Origin: Diplolepis rosae
Lineage: Eukaryota > Arthropoda > Insecta > Hymenoptera > Diplolepididae
NCBI GenBank assembly: GCA_030998225.1
Contig: JAPYXD010000555.1
Coordinates: 1,550,001-1,614,000, forward strand
Direction of reading: 5' to 3'
DNA: 64,000 bases
In this document: piece after piece, positions 14,001-21,450 of the stretch
Position numbering within the stretch: the stretch's first letter is position 1
How the letters are laid out: each line of letters begins with the position of its first letter
Made by a program: the position numbers and the translations under genes
Notes under the pieces: model-generated
Told to the model about the DNA's origin: nothing
What the model saw: the letters and a program-made list of their open reading frames with translations, nothing else
Databases searched by the model: none

Positions 14001-15379
14001 GAGCAATAAGGGGCTGAAAGTGGAACATCTTGAGAATATTCAATTCTAAAAAACTTTATTGATAGAATATTTATTTCATATAAGAAATTATTAAAATATT
14101 TATCTTTATGATGGAATATTTTTATTAGTCAGATTCTTTTAATCGTAAATATTTTTTGTAAACTATGAATACGGTATGAATATTATTCTTTCCAGTCAGT
14201 CAATAATACTTTTATATACACGTCAACTCTCTAATATATTCCAGACACAATTCAACTCTTTTATATGGAATCCAGAGGATTTTGAAATTTCATGTGAATG
14301 CAGATATAAAGAACAAGAACGATATAAATTTTTTGGAACACGTACAACTTGAAACGAACATCAAGTACAGTACTCGTGGCTCACTGCAGATGTATTTGAC
14401 GGCTCCTTCAGGTACTACTCCTGATTTCTAGCAATTTTTCAGGACCTCAATATAAAGAAACAACATTAGATTTTCAAAACAAGTATATTCCCACAAATTT
14501 TACGACAATCGTTAAATTTAAATTGTCAAGAAAAGAGTATGATGTAAATTTGCTTTTCAATTTTTTATTAAAGTCATAGCATAAATTAATTTATTTATCC
14601 TTTTTATATTTTTGAGGATATATTTTCTTTTTATATATTCTAAATTCATAAATTCTAAAGGAAATTGACCATTTTTATAGGTACTAAAATACAAATCCTG
14701 AGCCCAAGAAATCGGGACAAATCATCTGACGGTTTCATAAACTGGAAATTCATGTCAGTGGCAACGTGGGGTGAAGATCCCCATGGAATTTGGTATCTCC
14801 ATATATGGGATGAGGTAAGCAATAAAATAATGCACATTTTCTCAATGAATTTCAGTAACTGAATATTCAATTAATTTTGATGGAATATAAAGTGCGAAAG
14901 CAACACCTGCGTAATAAATTGTCAGTTTATTTTCTGAAATTATTAGTTTGCATTTAATAAGCAGGCACTTGCTCAAATTTATATACTGTATCTAATTTTT
15001 TTTTACAGATCGGTCCCGTAACAAATAATGGGTCTTTAGGAGATTTCACGCTTATTATTCATGGAACGAAAGAGAGGCCGCAGTATCGCAAAAATGGTCC
15101 TCGATCATACAATGAAAAATATAATCGATTTCGTAAGATGGTGATAATAATTATAATATAATAATAATTTGATGAAACAATGATATCACAGAATTGTTGA
15201 TGAAGGACTAAAAATAAACTTTACTTTCACAGAACGACTTTAATCATCCCAAGGATGTTTCATTGATTAAATTAAATATCAATTCAGGAATGATATTTTC
15301 GCCAAGGAGTAAAAACCGTAGCAAGATTTCAAGCACAGACTGGCTTACTCAACTTCTACTTTCAAGGTATCAAAAATAA
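1991..15379 (+). CDS. Prohormone convertase 1/3-like serine protease (partial, 13 exons)
   Basis: Kexin/furin-family (S8B) endoprotease, expected to cut prohormones after paired basic residues in the regulated secretory pathway. The joined exons give about 653 residues: end of the inhibitory prodomain with cleavage site RHKR (2209-2220), catalytic domain, P domain and a short tail. Catalytic Asp is in LDDGLE (3213-3215), His in NHGTRCAGE (7458-7460), oxyanion Asn in ASGNGG (10302-10304), Ser in GTSASAPLA (10670-10672). PC1/3 is favoured over furin by [47 protein letters not shown] and FMSV.TWGEDP. PC2 is excluded because its oxyanion residue is Asp. Exon joins keep frame throughout. Signal peptide and early prodomain are missing off the left edge. 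The RRGDL motif of the P domain is altered to TRGSL. Family known; the PC1/3 assignment rests on remembered motifs. Confidence 0.9.
2173..2430 (+). CDS. Convertase exon b: prodomain end, cleavage sites, N-terminus of mature enzyme
   Basis: 86 codons from [10 protein letters not shown] to [12 protein letters not shown], acceptor ctttcttttaaaag, donor gtaatt. VWAEEQ matches the end of convertase prodomains; RHKR (2209-2220) is the expected autocatalytic site. Between it and FNDELW lie about 58 residues, against roughly ten in vertebrate PC1/3. This extra stretch carries a second furin-type site, REKR (2266-2277), and a CYDDLC pair of cysteines. Confidence 0.85.
2431..3110 (+). other. Convertase intron b-c
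   Basis: AT-rich; nothing recognised apart from splice signals. Open frames here are short and lack codon bias. Confidence 0.5.
3111..3257 (+). CDS. Convertase exon c: catalytic Asp
   Basis: 49 codons, phase 0 at both ends, starting [14 protein letters not shown] so that the junction reads WYLQDTR as in PC1/3. It contains [20 protein letters not shown] with the catalytic Asp at 3213-3215. Donor TAT/gtaagt. Confidence 0.93.
3589..3655 (+). CDS. Convertase exon d
   Basis: 67 nt encoding [22 protein letters not shown] plus the first base of a Glu codon. Acceptor tgacacag, donor gtatct. Follows directly on NNY of the previous exon; the DPxPRYD motif is typical of convertases and sits upstream of the catalytic His. 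Confidence 0.9.
3876..4078 (-). repeat. Repeat family A, copy 1
   Basis: About 200 bp, beginning ccgggtcataaagtgg and ending near cctagtggtacaatata. It is the reverse orientation of copies at 9930-10142 and 13023-13858. Shared blocks: gaccc...agtagaaa, the cacggaaa/cgtgtcgcac segment, and ttgct..gctcgagcatcaaactt. All three copies sit in introns of the convertase gene. Confidence 0.7.
4398..4511 (+). other. Short open frame of unknown nature
   Basis: ATG at 4398 opens 37 codons, [20 protein letters not shown] to TIMEFFI, in a less AT-rich patch at 4080-4500. The composition is protein-like, but it ends at TAA and no partner exon was found. It could be the start of a degraded transposase. Not recognised. 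Confidence 0.25.
4512..5427. other. Intronic sequence with no recognised element
   Basis: Part of convertase intron d-e. It contains aaaattccgtaaatttccgg-like short inverted repeats at about 4670-4790 and otherwise AT-rich DNA. Confidence 0.4.
5428..7245 (+). mobile_element. Mariner-superfamily element, D-D-41-D type, with long terminal inverted repeats
   Basis: Ends cagggtgaggcacataaagt and its complement; the inverted repeats are about 280 bp (5428-5707 and 6966-7245), unusually long for mariner. The element sits in a TATATA tract, consistent with TA insertion. It encodes one transposase with three in-frame stops. Lies in convertase intron d-e, same strand as the gene. Confidence 0.9.
5863..6903 (+). 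pseudogene. Disabled transposase of the D-D-41-D mariner
   Basis: One frame runs from ATG 5863 ([20 protein letters not shown]) through ATG 6130 to PDYFLWG near 6733, broken by TAA at 6034, TAA after PRSPDLT (6715-6717) and TAA after GFVK. The N-terminus reads as a helix-turn-helix region with LKRRP. Catalytic residues visible: Asp in LFSDEANF, Asp in MQNDAAPP, and Asp in PDYFLWG, 41 residues after the second. WPPRSPDL is the family signature. The spacing matches mariner groups reported as DD41D (rosa-like). Stops make it inactive. Confidence 0.88.
7447..7718 (+). CDS. Convertase exon e: catalytic His
   Basis: 272 nt, entered in phase 1 (aa completes GAA), giving [19 protein letters not shown] and ending [11 protein letters not shown] before gtacta. 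Catalytic His at 7458-7460. [15 protein letters not shown] is the usual convertase block. The 3.8-kb intron before it contains the D-D-41-D mariner. Confidence 0.94.
7719..8708. other. Intronic sequence, including a short GC-rich island at 8241-8308
   Basis: First half of convertase intron e-f. Mostly AT-rich with aaactgaattt-like short repeats. The 8241-8308 patch is CpG-rich (gcgcgctcacc, ccgcggcacgtgc, gacgcgcgctacg), unlike everything around it. No gene recognised. Confidence 0.4.
8709..9382. mobile_element. Palindromic non-autonomous element (about 650 bp)
   Basis: Long inverted repeat: acgaaaattagacctcaggc and aaatagataattttgc on the left are mirrored at 9310-9354 (gcaaaattatttatttttgc, cctgaggtctaattttcgt). 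The arms continue inward for about 270 bp with mismatches, so most of the element is a foldback. No coding capacity. Sits in convertase intron e-f. Confidence 0.8.
9383..9929. other. Intronic AT-rich sequence
   Basis: Short internal repeats of gtaactgaa/aaactgaat type. Nothing else recognised. Confidence 0.35.
9930..10142 (+). repeat. Repeat family A, copy 2
   Basis: Contains gagcaaagcgagggtaacaa, cgtgtcgcacacgaattttt, and gactttatgacccactagta. It is uninterrupted and provides the empty-site sequence for the insertion in copy 3 (13023-13858). Confidence 0.75.
10260..10472 (+). CDS. Convertase exon f: oxyanion Asn
   Basis: 71 codons, phase 0 at both ends, [17 protein letters not shown] to [10 protein letters not shown], acceptor gtttttag, donor gtgagt. 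The oxyanion residue is Asn (10302-10304), which separates this enzyme from PC2-type convertases. [19 protein letters not shown] resembles PC1/3 and furin. Confidence 0.94.
10622..10722 (+). CDS. Convertase exon g: catalytic Ser
   Basis: 101 nt, [20 protein letters not shown] to LSLQV plus two bases. Catalytic Ser at 10670-10672. The donor was placed at GTAAA/gtacgc, not the nearer CAA/gtaaag, because only the former joins in frame to give QVNKELTWRD, the conserved family sequence. Confidence 0.88.
10871..11298. repeat. Terminal-inverted-repeat element in convertase intron g-h
   Basis: Starts cagaaaaaagtttctttga and ends with the approximate complement ttgaaataaaacttttttctg. The inside is A/T-rich with repeated tttgaatcaaa motifs. 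The right end abuts the acceptor of exon h at 11312. Short non-autonomous element; boundaries approximate. Confidence 0.55.
11313..11378 (+). CDS. Convertase exon h
   Basis: 66 nt giving (N)[21 protein letters not shown] and two bases of a Ser codon. Acceptor tgtgttttag, donor AG/gtaacg. The HLIVWTSEY block is closer to PC1/3 than to furin. Too short to appear as a stand-alone reading frame. Confidence 0.9.
11470..12560 (+). repeat. Repeat family B, copy 1 (about 1.1 kb)
   Basis: Begins about tatgagaaggtatgggttttat and ends about cttaaggctgatagagccttaag, preceded by the CpG motif gagcgcgaagcgcgagtg. Reverse-oriented copies occur at 33412-33790 and 37590-38788. Inside are five or six diverged units of aaaatgtgagatacgaaaa type. 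Fills much of convertase intron h-i. Nature unknown. Confidence 0.7.
12769..12921 (+). CDS. Convertase exon i: end of catalytic domain
   Basis: 153 nt giving (S)[19 protein letters not shown], then [10 protein letters not shown] and YNWTTVPNK. Acceptor ttttttccag, donor AT/gtaagc. NPGW and FGFGLMNA are landmarks at the catalytic/P domain boundary of PC1/3. Confidence 0.92.
13023..13858 (+). repeat. Repeat family A, copy 3, split by another element
   Basis: Left part 13023-13103 and right part 13720-13858 together match copy 2. The 616-bp palindromic element at 13104-13719 is inserted in the middle. Lies in convertase intron i-j. Confidence 0.75.
13104..13719. mobile_element. Palindromic transposable element with 9-bp target duplication
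   Basis: 616 bp, ends attggg...cccaat with arms that pair along most of the length (gtttgtgacgtctcgtgtga on the left, its complement at about 13690-13709; the ggactaacacgttgaatta block and its complement further in). It is flanked by direct repeats acaaccaca at 13095-13103 and 13720-13728. The sibling repeat at 9930-10142 carries that 9-mer once. A 9-bp duplication suggests a Mutator-like or related transposase mobilised it. No coding capacity. Confidence 0.88.
14245..14411 (+). CDS. Convertase exon j: P domain, first part
   Basis: 167 nt giving (I)[15 protein letters not shown] through [20 protein letters not shown] to [13 protein letters not shown] is a P-domain landmark. The motif that is RRGDL in most convertases reads TRGSL here. 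Acceptor atattccag, donor TCAG/gtacta. Confidence 0.9.
14681..14814 (+). CDS. Convertase exon k: P domain, second part
   Basis: 134 nt giving (G)[20 protein letters not shown] then [17 protein letters not shown] and LHIWDE. Acceptor tttttatag, donor gtaagc. FMSV.TWGE is the PC1/3 form of this P-domain block. Confidence 0.93.
15009..15140 (+). CDS. Convertase exon l: end of P domain
   Basis: 44 codons, [20 protein letters not shown] then [15 protein letters not shown] to FRKM. The HGT end of the P domain and the following xxPxY resemble PC1/3. The donor after ATG is gtgata, weaker than an internal gtaaga at 15132, but only the former keeps the next exon open. Confidence 0.82.
15233..15379 (+). 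CDS. Convertase exon m: C-terminal tail
   Basis: Phase-0 acceptor ttactttcacag, reading [16 protein letters not shown] to [18 protein letters not shown] (TAA 15377-15379). The Leu-rich end WLTQLLL is compatible with the short amphipathic C-terminal helix known for PC1/3 sorting; that is inference. An alternative end splices at 15365 (TCAAG/gtatca) to 15718 after a strong pyrimidine tract and gives SLTKMGGSFDIKF-stop at 15757. Confidence 0.65.
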   Translation, partial: NDFNHPKDVSLIKLNINSGMIFSPRSKNRSKISSTDWLTQLLLSRYQK

Positions 15380-16127
15380 ATATCTTGAATAAGTATGTTC
15401 GAATAAGAAAATAAATCTCCATCATAATCAGTTTTAATTGTATTACTTTTGGAAGAAAGTTATGTACATCCTATAAAAAATAATTGATTATTCAGTAAGA
15501 TAATTTGATTTTTTTCTTTTGTTATTCAATCTGAATGTACTAAGAACACCAAAGTACTATACTGTATTTTTATAACACTTAAAATTATTTTATTCCTTTT
15601 AAGTGGAAAATATTTCTTGCACCAGGAAAATAAATATCATGGAGATCCAAAACGCGTCTTTTCGAAAATTTTTCGAAATGTGACAATAATTATTTATCCT
15701 TTTTTTTCTTGATTTAGCCTCACCAAGATGGGTGGCTCTTTCGACATTAAATTTTAGTAGTGATTGAAATAAACGAAGATCACCCTAATGAACGCGATAA
15801 TGAACTAATGACCTGAAATTCTGACGAGACTGTTACTGCCATTTCATAGCCTCTCCAGAGGCTTCAAAATCGTCAAAGACATTCAGATAATATCACTGGT
15901 GAATCTAAAGCGACACTTTCCTTATTTTGAGAAATGAATAATAATGTTTTATTCCCTATTCACAATATCATAAAATAGTGAGGAGGAAATATAAGTCTTT
16001 AAGTGTAACGACAATTTAAGTTTCAGATTATATATGCAGTAAAGATTTGTAAAACATTAATTTAAGAATCTCATATAAAACAAACCGAGTAAAAAAAAAA
16101 TTCGAGAGTGAAATGTAGGGAAACACC
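15380..16127. other. 3' untranslated/intergenic sequence of the convertase gene
   Basis: Includes the possible alternative last exon (15718-15757) and the AATAAA at 15768. The rest is AT-rich without recognised features. Confidence 0.4.
15768..15773 (+). promoter_or_regulatory. Candidate polyadenylation signal of the convertase gene
   Basis: AATAAA, 390 bp after the stop at 15379 and 11 bp after the alternative stop. First such hexamer in this orientation after the alternative last exon. Confidence 0.35.
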
Positions 16128-16440
16128 ATGACATGATAGGAGGTATACTAAAGTGAACCATATGTGACTGGGACTACACATATATTGTGCTACGCTCAAT
16201 ACATAGACGCCATTCATGGTGTCGTGTCCAGCTGACGGTATCGATATCATGATACCATATGTGAACGCCCTACAAAAGCTACACAGGGCACTCGGATAGT
16301 AAAAATTTACTGAAACACCCTTTTGACTAAGACCTCCACTTGAGTTCTAGAAAGAACTTCCTTCGTGTTCATGTTACCCTGGTAAAAGCGTCCCTTATCA
16401 CATTTTTAAGGGTAGAACGTCGCGACGTCACTGCTATATA
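16128..16440. repeat. Dispersed repeat, copy 2
   Basis: Counterpart of 1500-1828 in the same orientation: gaggtatact, cattcatggtgtcgtgtcca, ttaccctggtaaaagcgtcc, aacgtcgcgacgtc. Copies differ at perhaps a quarter of positions. Confidence 0.6.
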
Positions 16441-16650
16441 CTTAAACAAAAAAATAATACAAATGTTCAAATTGTTTATAAAACAAATGAAATACGTTCT
16501 AATTTTTTAAATATTTAATTTGATTAATTTTTAAAAATTATGATTTTATTTTATTCAATTATTCTTATTTTATTTAATGATCCATTTTTTCCTTGATATA
16601 TTTGTAAAAAAAAGTTTATAGTAAGAATATTTCTCAAAAAAAATATATGC

Positions 16651-17651
16651 ACTGCTGTGCAAAAGTCGCGTGACACTTATTTTTAAGCATTCACATAAAA
16701 GCTTCTAATTTATAAAATACCTAACAATTAATTTTTTCCATAGAATAACATGGAAGGTAACAAAATTCTGCATTTAATGACCCCAAAACAAAATGTTTTA
16801 GTCCATTATCAACGAATATATTGCCAAAAAATCAAGAATTCAAAGCTTATTTAAATTTTGAATAACTCTTAAAATAATATTTTTTAATGACAAAAGACAT
16901 GAATACAAACATGTCAGAAAAATAATTTTCAACTTTTCTTTACTTATTTTAAAATGAGATTTACGTAGAATTTCAATGATGTTAACAAGTAAATTGTAAT
17001 AATTTTTTCTTGAATACAGCCAAAATCTGAACTCAGAATGAAAAACATGTAAAACTTCAAATTTGTGAAATTATTTATGAAAGAAAATGTTGCAAATAAT
17101 TTTATTGTATTTTTTAATGATGTTTTGTATTTATTTCAAATTATTAATTTTTATCATTCTTAAAATCCATTTTTCAATTATAAGAATCCTTTGTATTTTA
17201 ACAACTTTGTTTTTCTAAATTTTAGCATAAATATTATCAAGAACAAATGTATCAAAATATTTTTGATACTAATAGTCAATGTAAATTTACCTTTATAATA
17301 AGCTGAGAAAAGTTCAAAAATATTAATTGTTTCAAGAGTTGTTTTAAATTCAAGAAAACTTTGAAATCTTGACTTTTTTCGCAATATTTTCGTTAATGAT
17401 TGACTAAAATACTTCGTTTTCGGTACTTTTTTGAATAAAATCTGCCATATTTGTTTTCCAATGCACGGTAATGTAATTTTGACTTTATAAATCGAAAGAG
17501 GAGACCCAAAAACATTATGTATACAAGGTTTGGTCACGATATATTCCCTTTTTCGCCTTGGCAACAAGGGCCAAAAATGAGTTAAAAAGTCTGTGATTTT
17601 GGGCGTTAATGGGTTAAAAATAAGTGCCCCACGACTTTTGCACAGCAGTGT
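16651..17651. mobile_element. Non-autonomous element, about 1 kb, TIR cactgctgtgcaaaagtcg
   Basis: Left end cactgctgtgcaaaagtcg at 16651, right end cgacttttgcacagcagtg ending at 17651: a perfect 19-bp terminal inverted repeat. The right end is followed by TA. The interior is AT-rich and has no recognisable transposase. One 159-codon open frame on the minus strand (17178-17657) runs into the TIR and looks like chance. Confidence 0.8.
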
Positions 17652-17744
17652 ACACATAATATATTTTAATCGAAAAAGTCTGTTATCTTATGTAATTCTT
17701 TGAGTATCTAGATTATCGTTTAATTATTTAATTTTTTGTTAAAC

Positions 17745-17806
17745 GCAGATAGTTTGAGCCTTTGGTTCCTAGTGTTTTAGCTATGATGATCTGTGCTCTA
17801 GGAAAT
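17745..17806 (+). pseudogene. Convertase pseudo-exon b
   Basis: gatagtttgagcc matches the start of exon b (aatagtttgggcc). Then, after a deletion of about 100 bp, the block ctatgatgatctgtgctct corresponds to ctacgatgatctatgctcg of the functional exon. Confidence 0.7.
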
Positions 17807-18052
17807 TTTATATTTAGAGCCAGAAATTTTCTCCTTTTTTATGTTTAACATTATTAGTATTAGTTTTTTTGGAAATTTTTTTTAAATCTCTACATTTTTT
17901 TAGATAGTTTAAATGTTTGAAATGTTCGAAAAAGGGCATCTATAGGGGACATATCCTATCTGCTAGCGAAGAAACAGTCTTCTTTTGGTACGATAGGTAC
18001 TGAAGAAAGTTTTTAACTTAAGCACGGACATTTTTATCATTATTTTAGTTGG

Positions 18053-18170
18053 TAAGGCACATGATGAAACAGAAATCTTCCTAAACTGAAATTGGATTTT
18101 TCACCTTTATACCGACTGAAGGTAACTCATTGTGGATAAGGGTAACAGCATTTTCATCTATTGAAAACGC
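18053..18170 (+). pseudogene. Convertase pseudo-exon c
   Basis: agaaatcttcctaaact is identical to exon c, followed by ttataccgactg and tggataagggt matching ttgtaccgactg and aggaataagggt. The catalytic Asp region is lost, and intron-like sequence (ttgaaaacgc) follows. Confidence 0.82.
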
Positions 18171-18913
18171 CGAAATATTTTATACATATACATATTGTAC
18201 GTAATAGATAATGATCTCGAGTAAACCTACGAAAAATTTCTGAGGAACTATACGTGAATTCTCATTAAATGTACCTGTTAGAAAAATCTGACATTTCTTT
18301 TTGCAGGTGTCCGAGAATATGTACTCTTCTAAAAAATTGAATTTTTCTAACCATATCAAATATACGTAAGTAACTAGATTAGTAGAAAGTCCGCTACGTA
18401 TAATTTTGGTGAGCATTACGTAAATGTTATGAGCGAAAGTGAAAACATAATTTATTTTATAACTTTTTCGCATATCTTAAAGATAAATTAATATTTTAGC
18501 AATTTAAAACTAAATCACTATAAACGATAATTTTAGTTATAGCTAAGAATGTTTTAAAGCAAAAGAAAAAATTCCATCTTTAATTAGAATAAAATTCAGT
18601 TGCAAGATATAATCTTAAATTGAATTAAGGTGGACAAATTAAATTTAGCCCTATCATGGCTCCATTTAAATTAATTTATTTATCCAAACATATTCAATTT
18701 AAAATTATTCTTTGCAAATGCATTTTATCTACTCTCGTCACTTTTGTCTGTATTTCAAATTTAATTAGCATTTTAAGTGAAAATGAATCTTTTATTTATT
18801 TTATCTGTGTCTTTATATGCCGGGAAAAGACGAACAACATCTAAAAAATATATACATATATAAAGAAATATATTTCATTATGGAAGACTGAAAATGGCTG
18901 AATATTTTTTTAG
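18171..18913. other. Pseudogene interior where exons d-g are missing
   Basis: AT-rich sequence with no match to exons d, e, f or g. The catalytic His, Asn and Ser exons are therefore absent from the duplicate. Confidence 0.5.
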
Positions 18914-18980
18914 CAAAGAATTCATCTAAAGAGACATTCGTAATCTTAGAGTCTTGAATTTTGAATACAGATCTCTGAGA
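18914..18980 (+). pseudogene. Convertase pseudo-exon h
   Basis: After ttttttag, caaagaattcatctaaagag aligns with caaagagttgacctggagag, and tgaatacagatctctgag aligns with ggaatacagtcctctgag, including the donor position (atagcg for gtaacg, so the GT is lost). Confidence 0.8.
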
Positions 18981-19337
18981 TAGCGATTTAAATTTAATTT
19001 CACACTAGCCCCTCGCATCTTGTCGACCTCTACGGGTACCACAAATTAAAGAGGCATGCCATTCTTATTCAGATGTACTTGATGAAAATCTAGGTCGCTG
19101 AATTTCAACGAGAGACCCCAAGTAAAATTATAACTAATTATGAAATAAACGCCCAGAGATGCAGAAAATAATCCCCTTCACTTCTTTTATAATTGCTACC
19201 AGCATTCACGATTTCTATTCAATAGTATAAAAGTACATAATTATATTAAAAACTCCGATTTCAAAAATCCTTTACAATTTTTAAACGACCATTACTCTTG
19301 AAAGGTAATTGATTATAGATGACATCTCATTTTTCTA

Positions 19338-19470
19338 ATGACAATCCAGGGTTGTTATAAAACTCACCTATGTTTTCGTTTTAACCTAGACTTTGAATTT
19401 GGATCATCGAACTCTTACTCTTACATCTTCCAGCGGATGCAAGTTGTAATTAGCACAAGAGTAATTTTCT
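19338..19470 (+). pseudogene. Convertase pseudo-exon i
   Basis: tgacaatccaggg, then gttttaacc.agactttgaat and ttggatcatcgaac, align with exon i (cgacaatccagg, ggtttaacccccgctttg, tttggactaatgaac). Several indels destroy the frame. Confidence 0.8.
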
Positions 19471-19804
19471 CGAATAAATTGTTGAACTTAATGAAATATT
19501 AAGAATGCTCAACAGTCTCGATGTGATAAGAAGTATGCAGTAAGATATTTTAAGAATATTTAACTTTAGAAATTTTTATCAACAGAAAATTTTATACGAG
19601 TTAGGAGAATTATATTCCACAGTTAAAAAAAGAGAAAATTGAAAATTTTTCCACTTTTATCTGTCAACTTTTTAAATCCAATTGTAAAGTTTAATTAAAA
19701 TCTAATTCCTTGATACATTACTATTCTCCTCCAAAGATAGCAAATTATTAAGTTACTTTACGAATTTCGTTTTACTGAAAATAATTATTACCTAACTTTA
19801 CAAC

Positions 19805-20167
19805 CCAGGGTGGCCGCTTGACCGGGAACCCGGAAAAACCGGGAAATGACCGGGAATTTTTTTGTTAACCGGGAAGTTTTTTAAATTTTTAATAAAAAAC
19901 GATTTCAATCTATTTTAAATGTGTTACATAAAATGATTTACTTATATATTATATTATGCATTTCGAAATTCCCGCCTTATTTCGTGATTTCGGTATACCA
20001 GGAGAAATTTCATTTCAGAATATTAAATAAAAAATATTTTAAAACTTTAAAAACCCATTGCATTTACTGTTATTCATTGGAAACTATTTTTTTAATGACC
20101 GGGAAAAATTTTCGATGACCGGGAAATGACCGGGAATTATTTTCGTCGATGAAAACGGTCACCCTGA
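19805..20167. mobile_element. Short TIR element with repeated accggga motif
   Basis: Ends cagggtggccgctt and aacggtcaccctg (imperfect inverted repeat). The heptamer accggga or its close variants occurs about seven times, clustered near both ends. No coding capacity. Inserted in pseudogene intron sequence. Confidence 0.65.
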
Positions 20168-20424
20168 ACCACACATTTTTACTTCCAATATTTTCAAACG
20201 ACTAATCTTTTCTACAAAATAATTATTTCACAACTATATCTATTTTTCATAAAATAGGACTTGTATCGACCCTCAAATAATAATTTCATACGATTTTGTT
20301 GTTAATAATTAGCTTTAGGGTCCAGAAATGATAACTTTATAGTGAACAATGGGTTATTAACGTATAAACGTATAAGTACTGTAATGGAATTTGCAGCATA
20401 TTCATTAAAATTTCATTCATTTTG

Positions 20425-20640
20425 GCTGAATGGTCTAGAAACAAATAATGTTTCTTTGGGGATCTCACATTCATTTTTCATTGGAACAATAGAAATGCCT
20501 TGATATCACAAAAAAGTTCTTGATTATAAAAGGACAAATATAACAGATTCCGAAAACATATCGCTCATTTAATTCAGTATTAATTCAAGAAAACTATTTT
20601 TAACAGAGTATAAAAAATTGTATCGAACGATAAAAAATCG
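20425..20640 (+). pseudogene. Convertase pseudo-exons l and m
   Basis: aacaaataatg.ttcttt.ggggatctcaca and cattggaacaa match exon l (aacaaataatgggtctttag, gagatttcacgc, catggaacga). From about 20544, tcgctcatttaattcagtat and taattcaagaaaact...gagtataaaaa match exon m. Short intron sequence between them is also alignable. Confidence 0.75.
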
Positions 20641-20660
20641 TTATATTTTTATTACTAAAC

Positions 20661-21313
20661 AGTAATAAAAAACTTATAAAGATATAACTTTATTTAAAAA
20701 GAATTTTCACCATAATATAGTAAAAATGATATTCGAATTGTATTCAATAAGAGAAGTGCAACGCATAATAATTTTATAAATCTACACCTCCAATGCTGGC
20801 ACAGAACAATTTTGCGTATATTGGAAAATGTCGTATATCAATTTAGTCTATTCAATGTCTCTCCATTGAATTCCTGTGCAATTAACACAACCCCTTATGC
20901 AGAATCACTCTATCGGTTGTTCGAAATGGAAGCACTAAAAGCGTTATTAATTTGCTGCATGATGTCTGATGATGTTTTGAAACGCTCTACTGCTCTGGGG
21001 TGGAGAATATCAGCCTAGTTGCCTTGTCTAACATAATTGCCTAATATAGTTACAGACATAACTGACTCCTCCATTAACTCGAATAAATGATCACATTTTT
21101 AGAACACACTCTCTATTTCCTCACGTATTAGCTGTATTGATTCTCAAAAGTTGCAAAACACAGATGACTACGAAATGGGATTAAAACCTTTTTTTTCAAT
21201 TATATTAGTGACGTTTCAAACCTCATTTCATTGCGTTCAATTCTTTGAGCACTTTCATGTGCAGTGTGAAAAATCATATAGACAATTGTAATAATTTCAC
21301 AATATCATATTAC
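20661..21313. other. Intergenic sequence, one unexplained open frame
   Basis: A 68-codon frame at 20812-21018 (MRILENVVYQFSLFNVSPLN to RSTALGWRISA) lies in a slightly less AT-rich patch at 20790-21020. No recognised domain, promoter or partner exon, so it is not called as a gene. Confidence 0.3.
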
Positions 21314-21450
21314 TAAGGTGTTTGATATTGACGTGATATTTCTGTGAGAGGTCGCCACCAATAACAAACTTTTTGCGTGGAAAAACCTTATCAGAAACCA
21401 AGGCCAAGCTCGATAAATATTATTCGGACTCTGCTCCGTCGTACACTGTA

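Larger units (their letters stand above)
17745..20660 (+). pseudogene. Decayed duplicate of the convertase gene
   Basis: Degenerate but collinear matches to exons b, c, h, i, l and m of the convertase gene, in the same order and strand, with stretches of homologous intron (for example after exons h and i, and between l and m). Exons d-g are absent and j-k are not clearly recognisable. Frameshifts and stops occur in every piece. Retained introns show it arose by DNA duplication. An inserted element occupies 19805-20167. Confidence 0.82.

Noticed and set aside
17178..17657. 159-codon open frame on the minus strand as a gene
   Set aside because: It lies inside a TIR element, runs into its end, is Lys/Phe/Ile-rich as expected from AT-rich DNA and shows no domain.
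17745..20660. Processed (retro-copied) pseudogene
   Set aside because: Sequence between pseudo-exons aligns with introns of the functional gene, so it was copied at DNA level.
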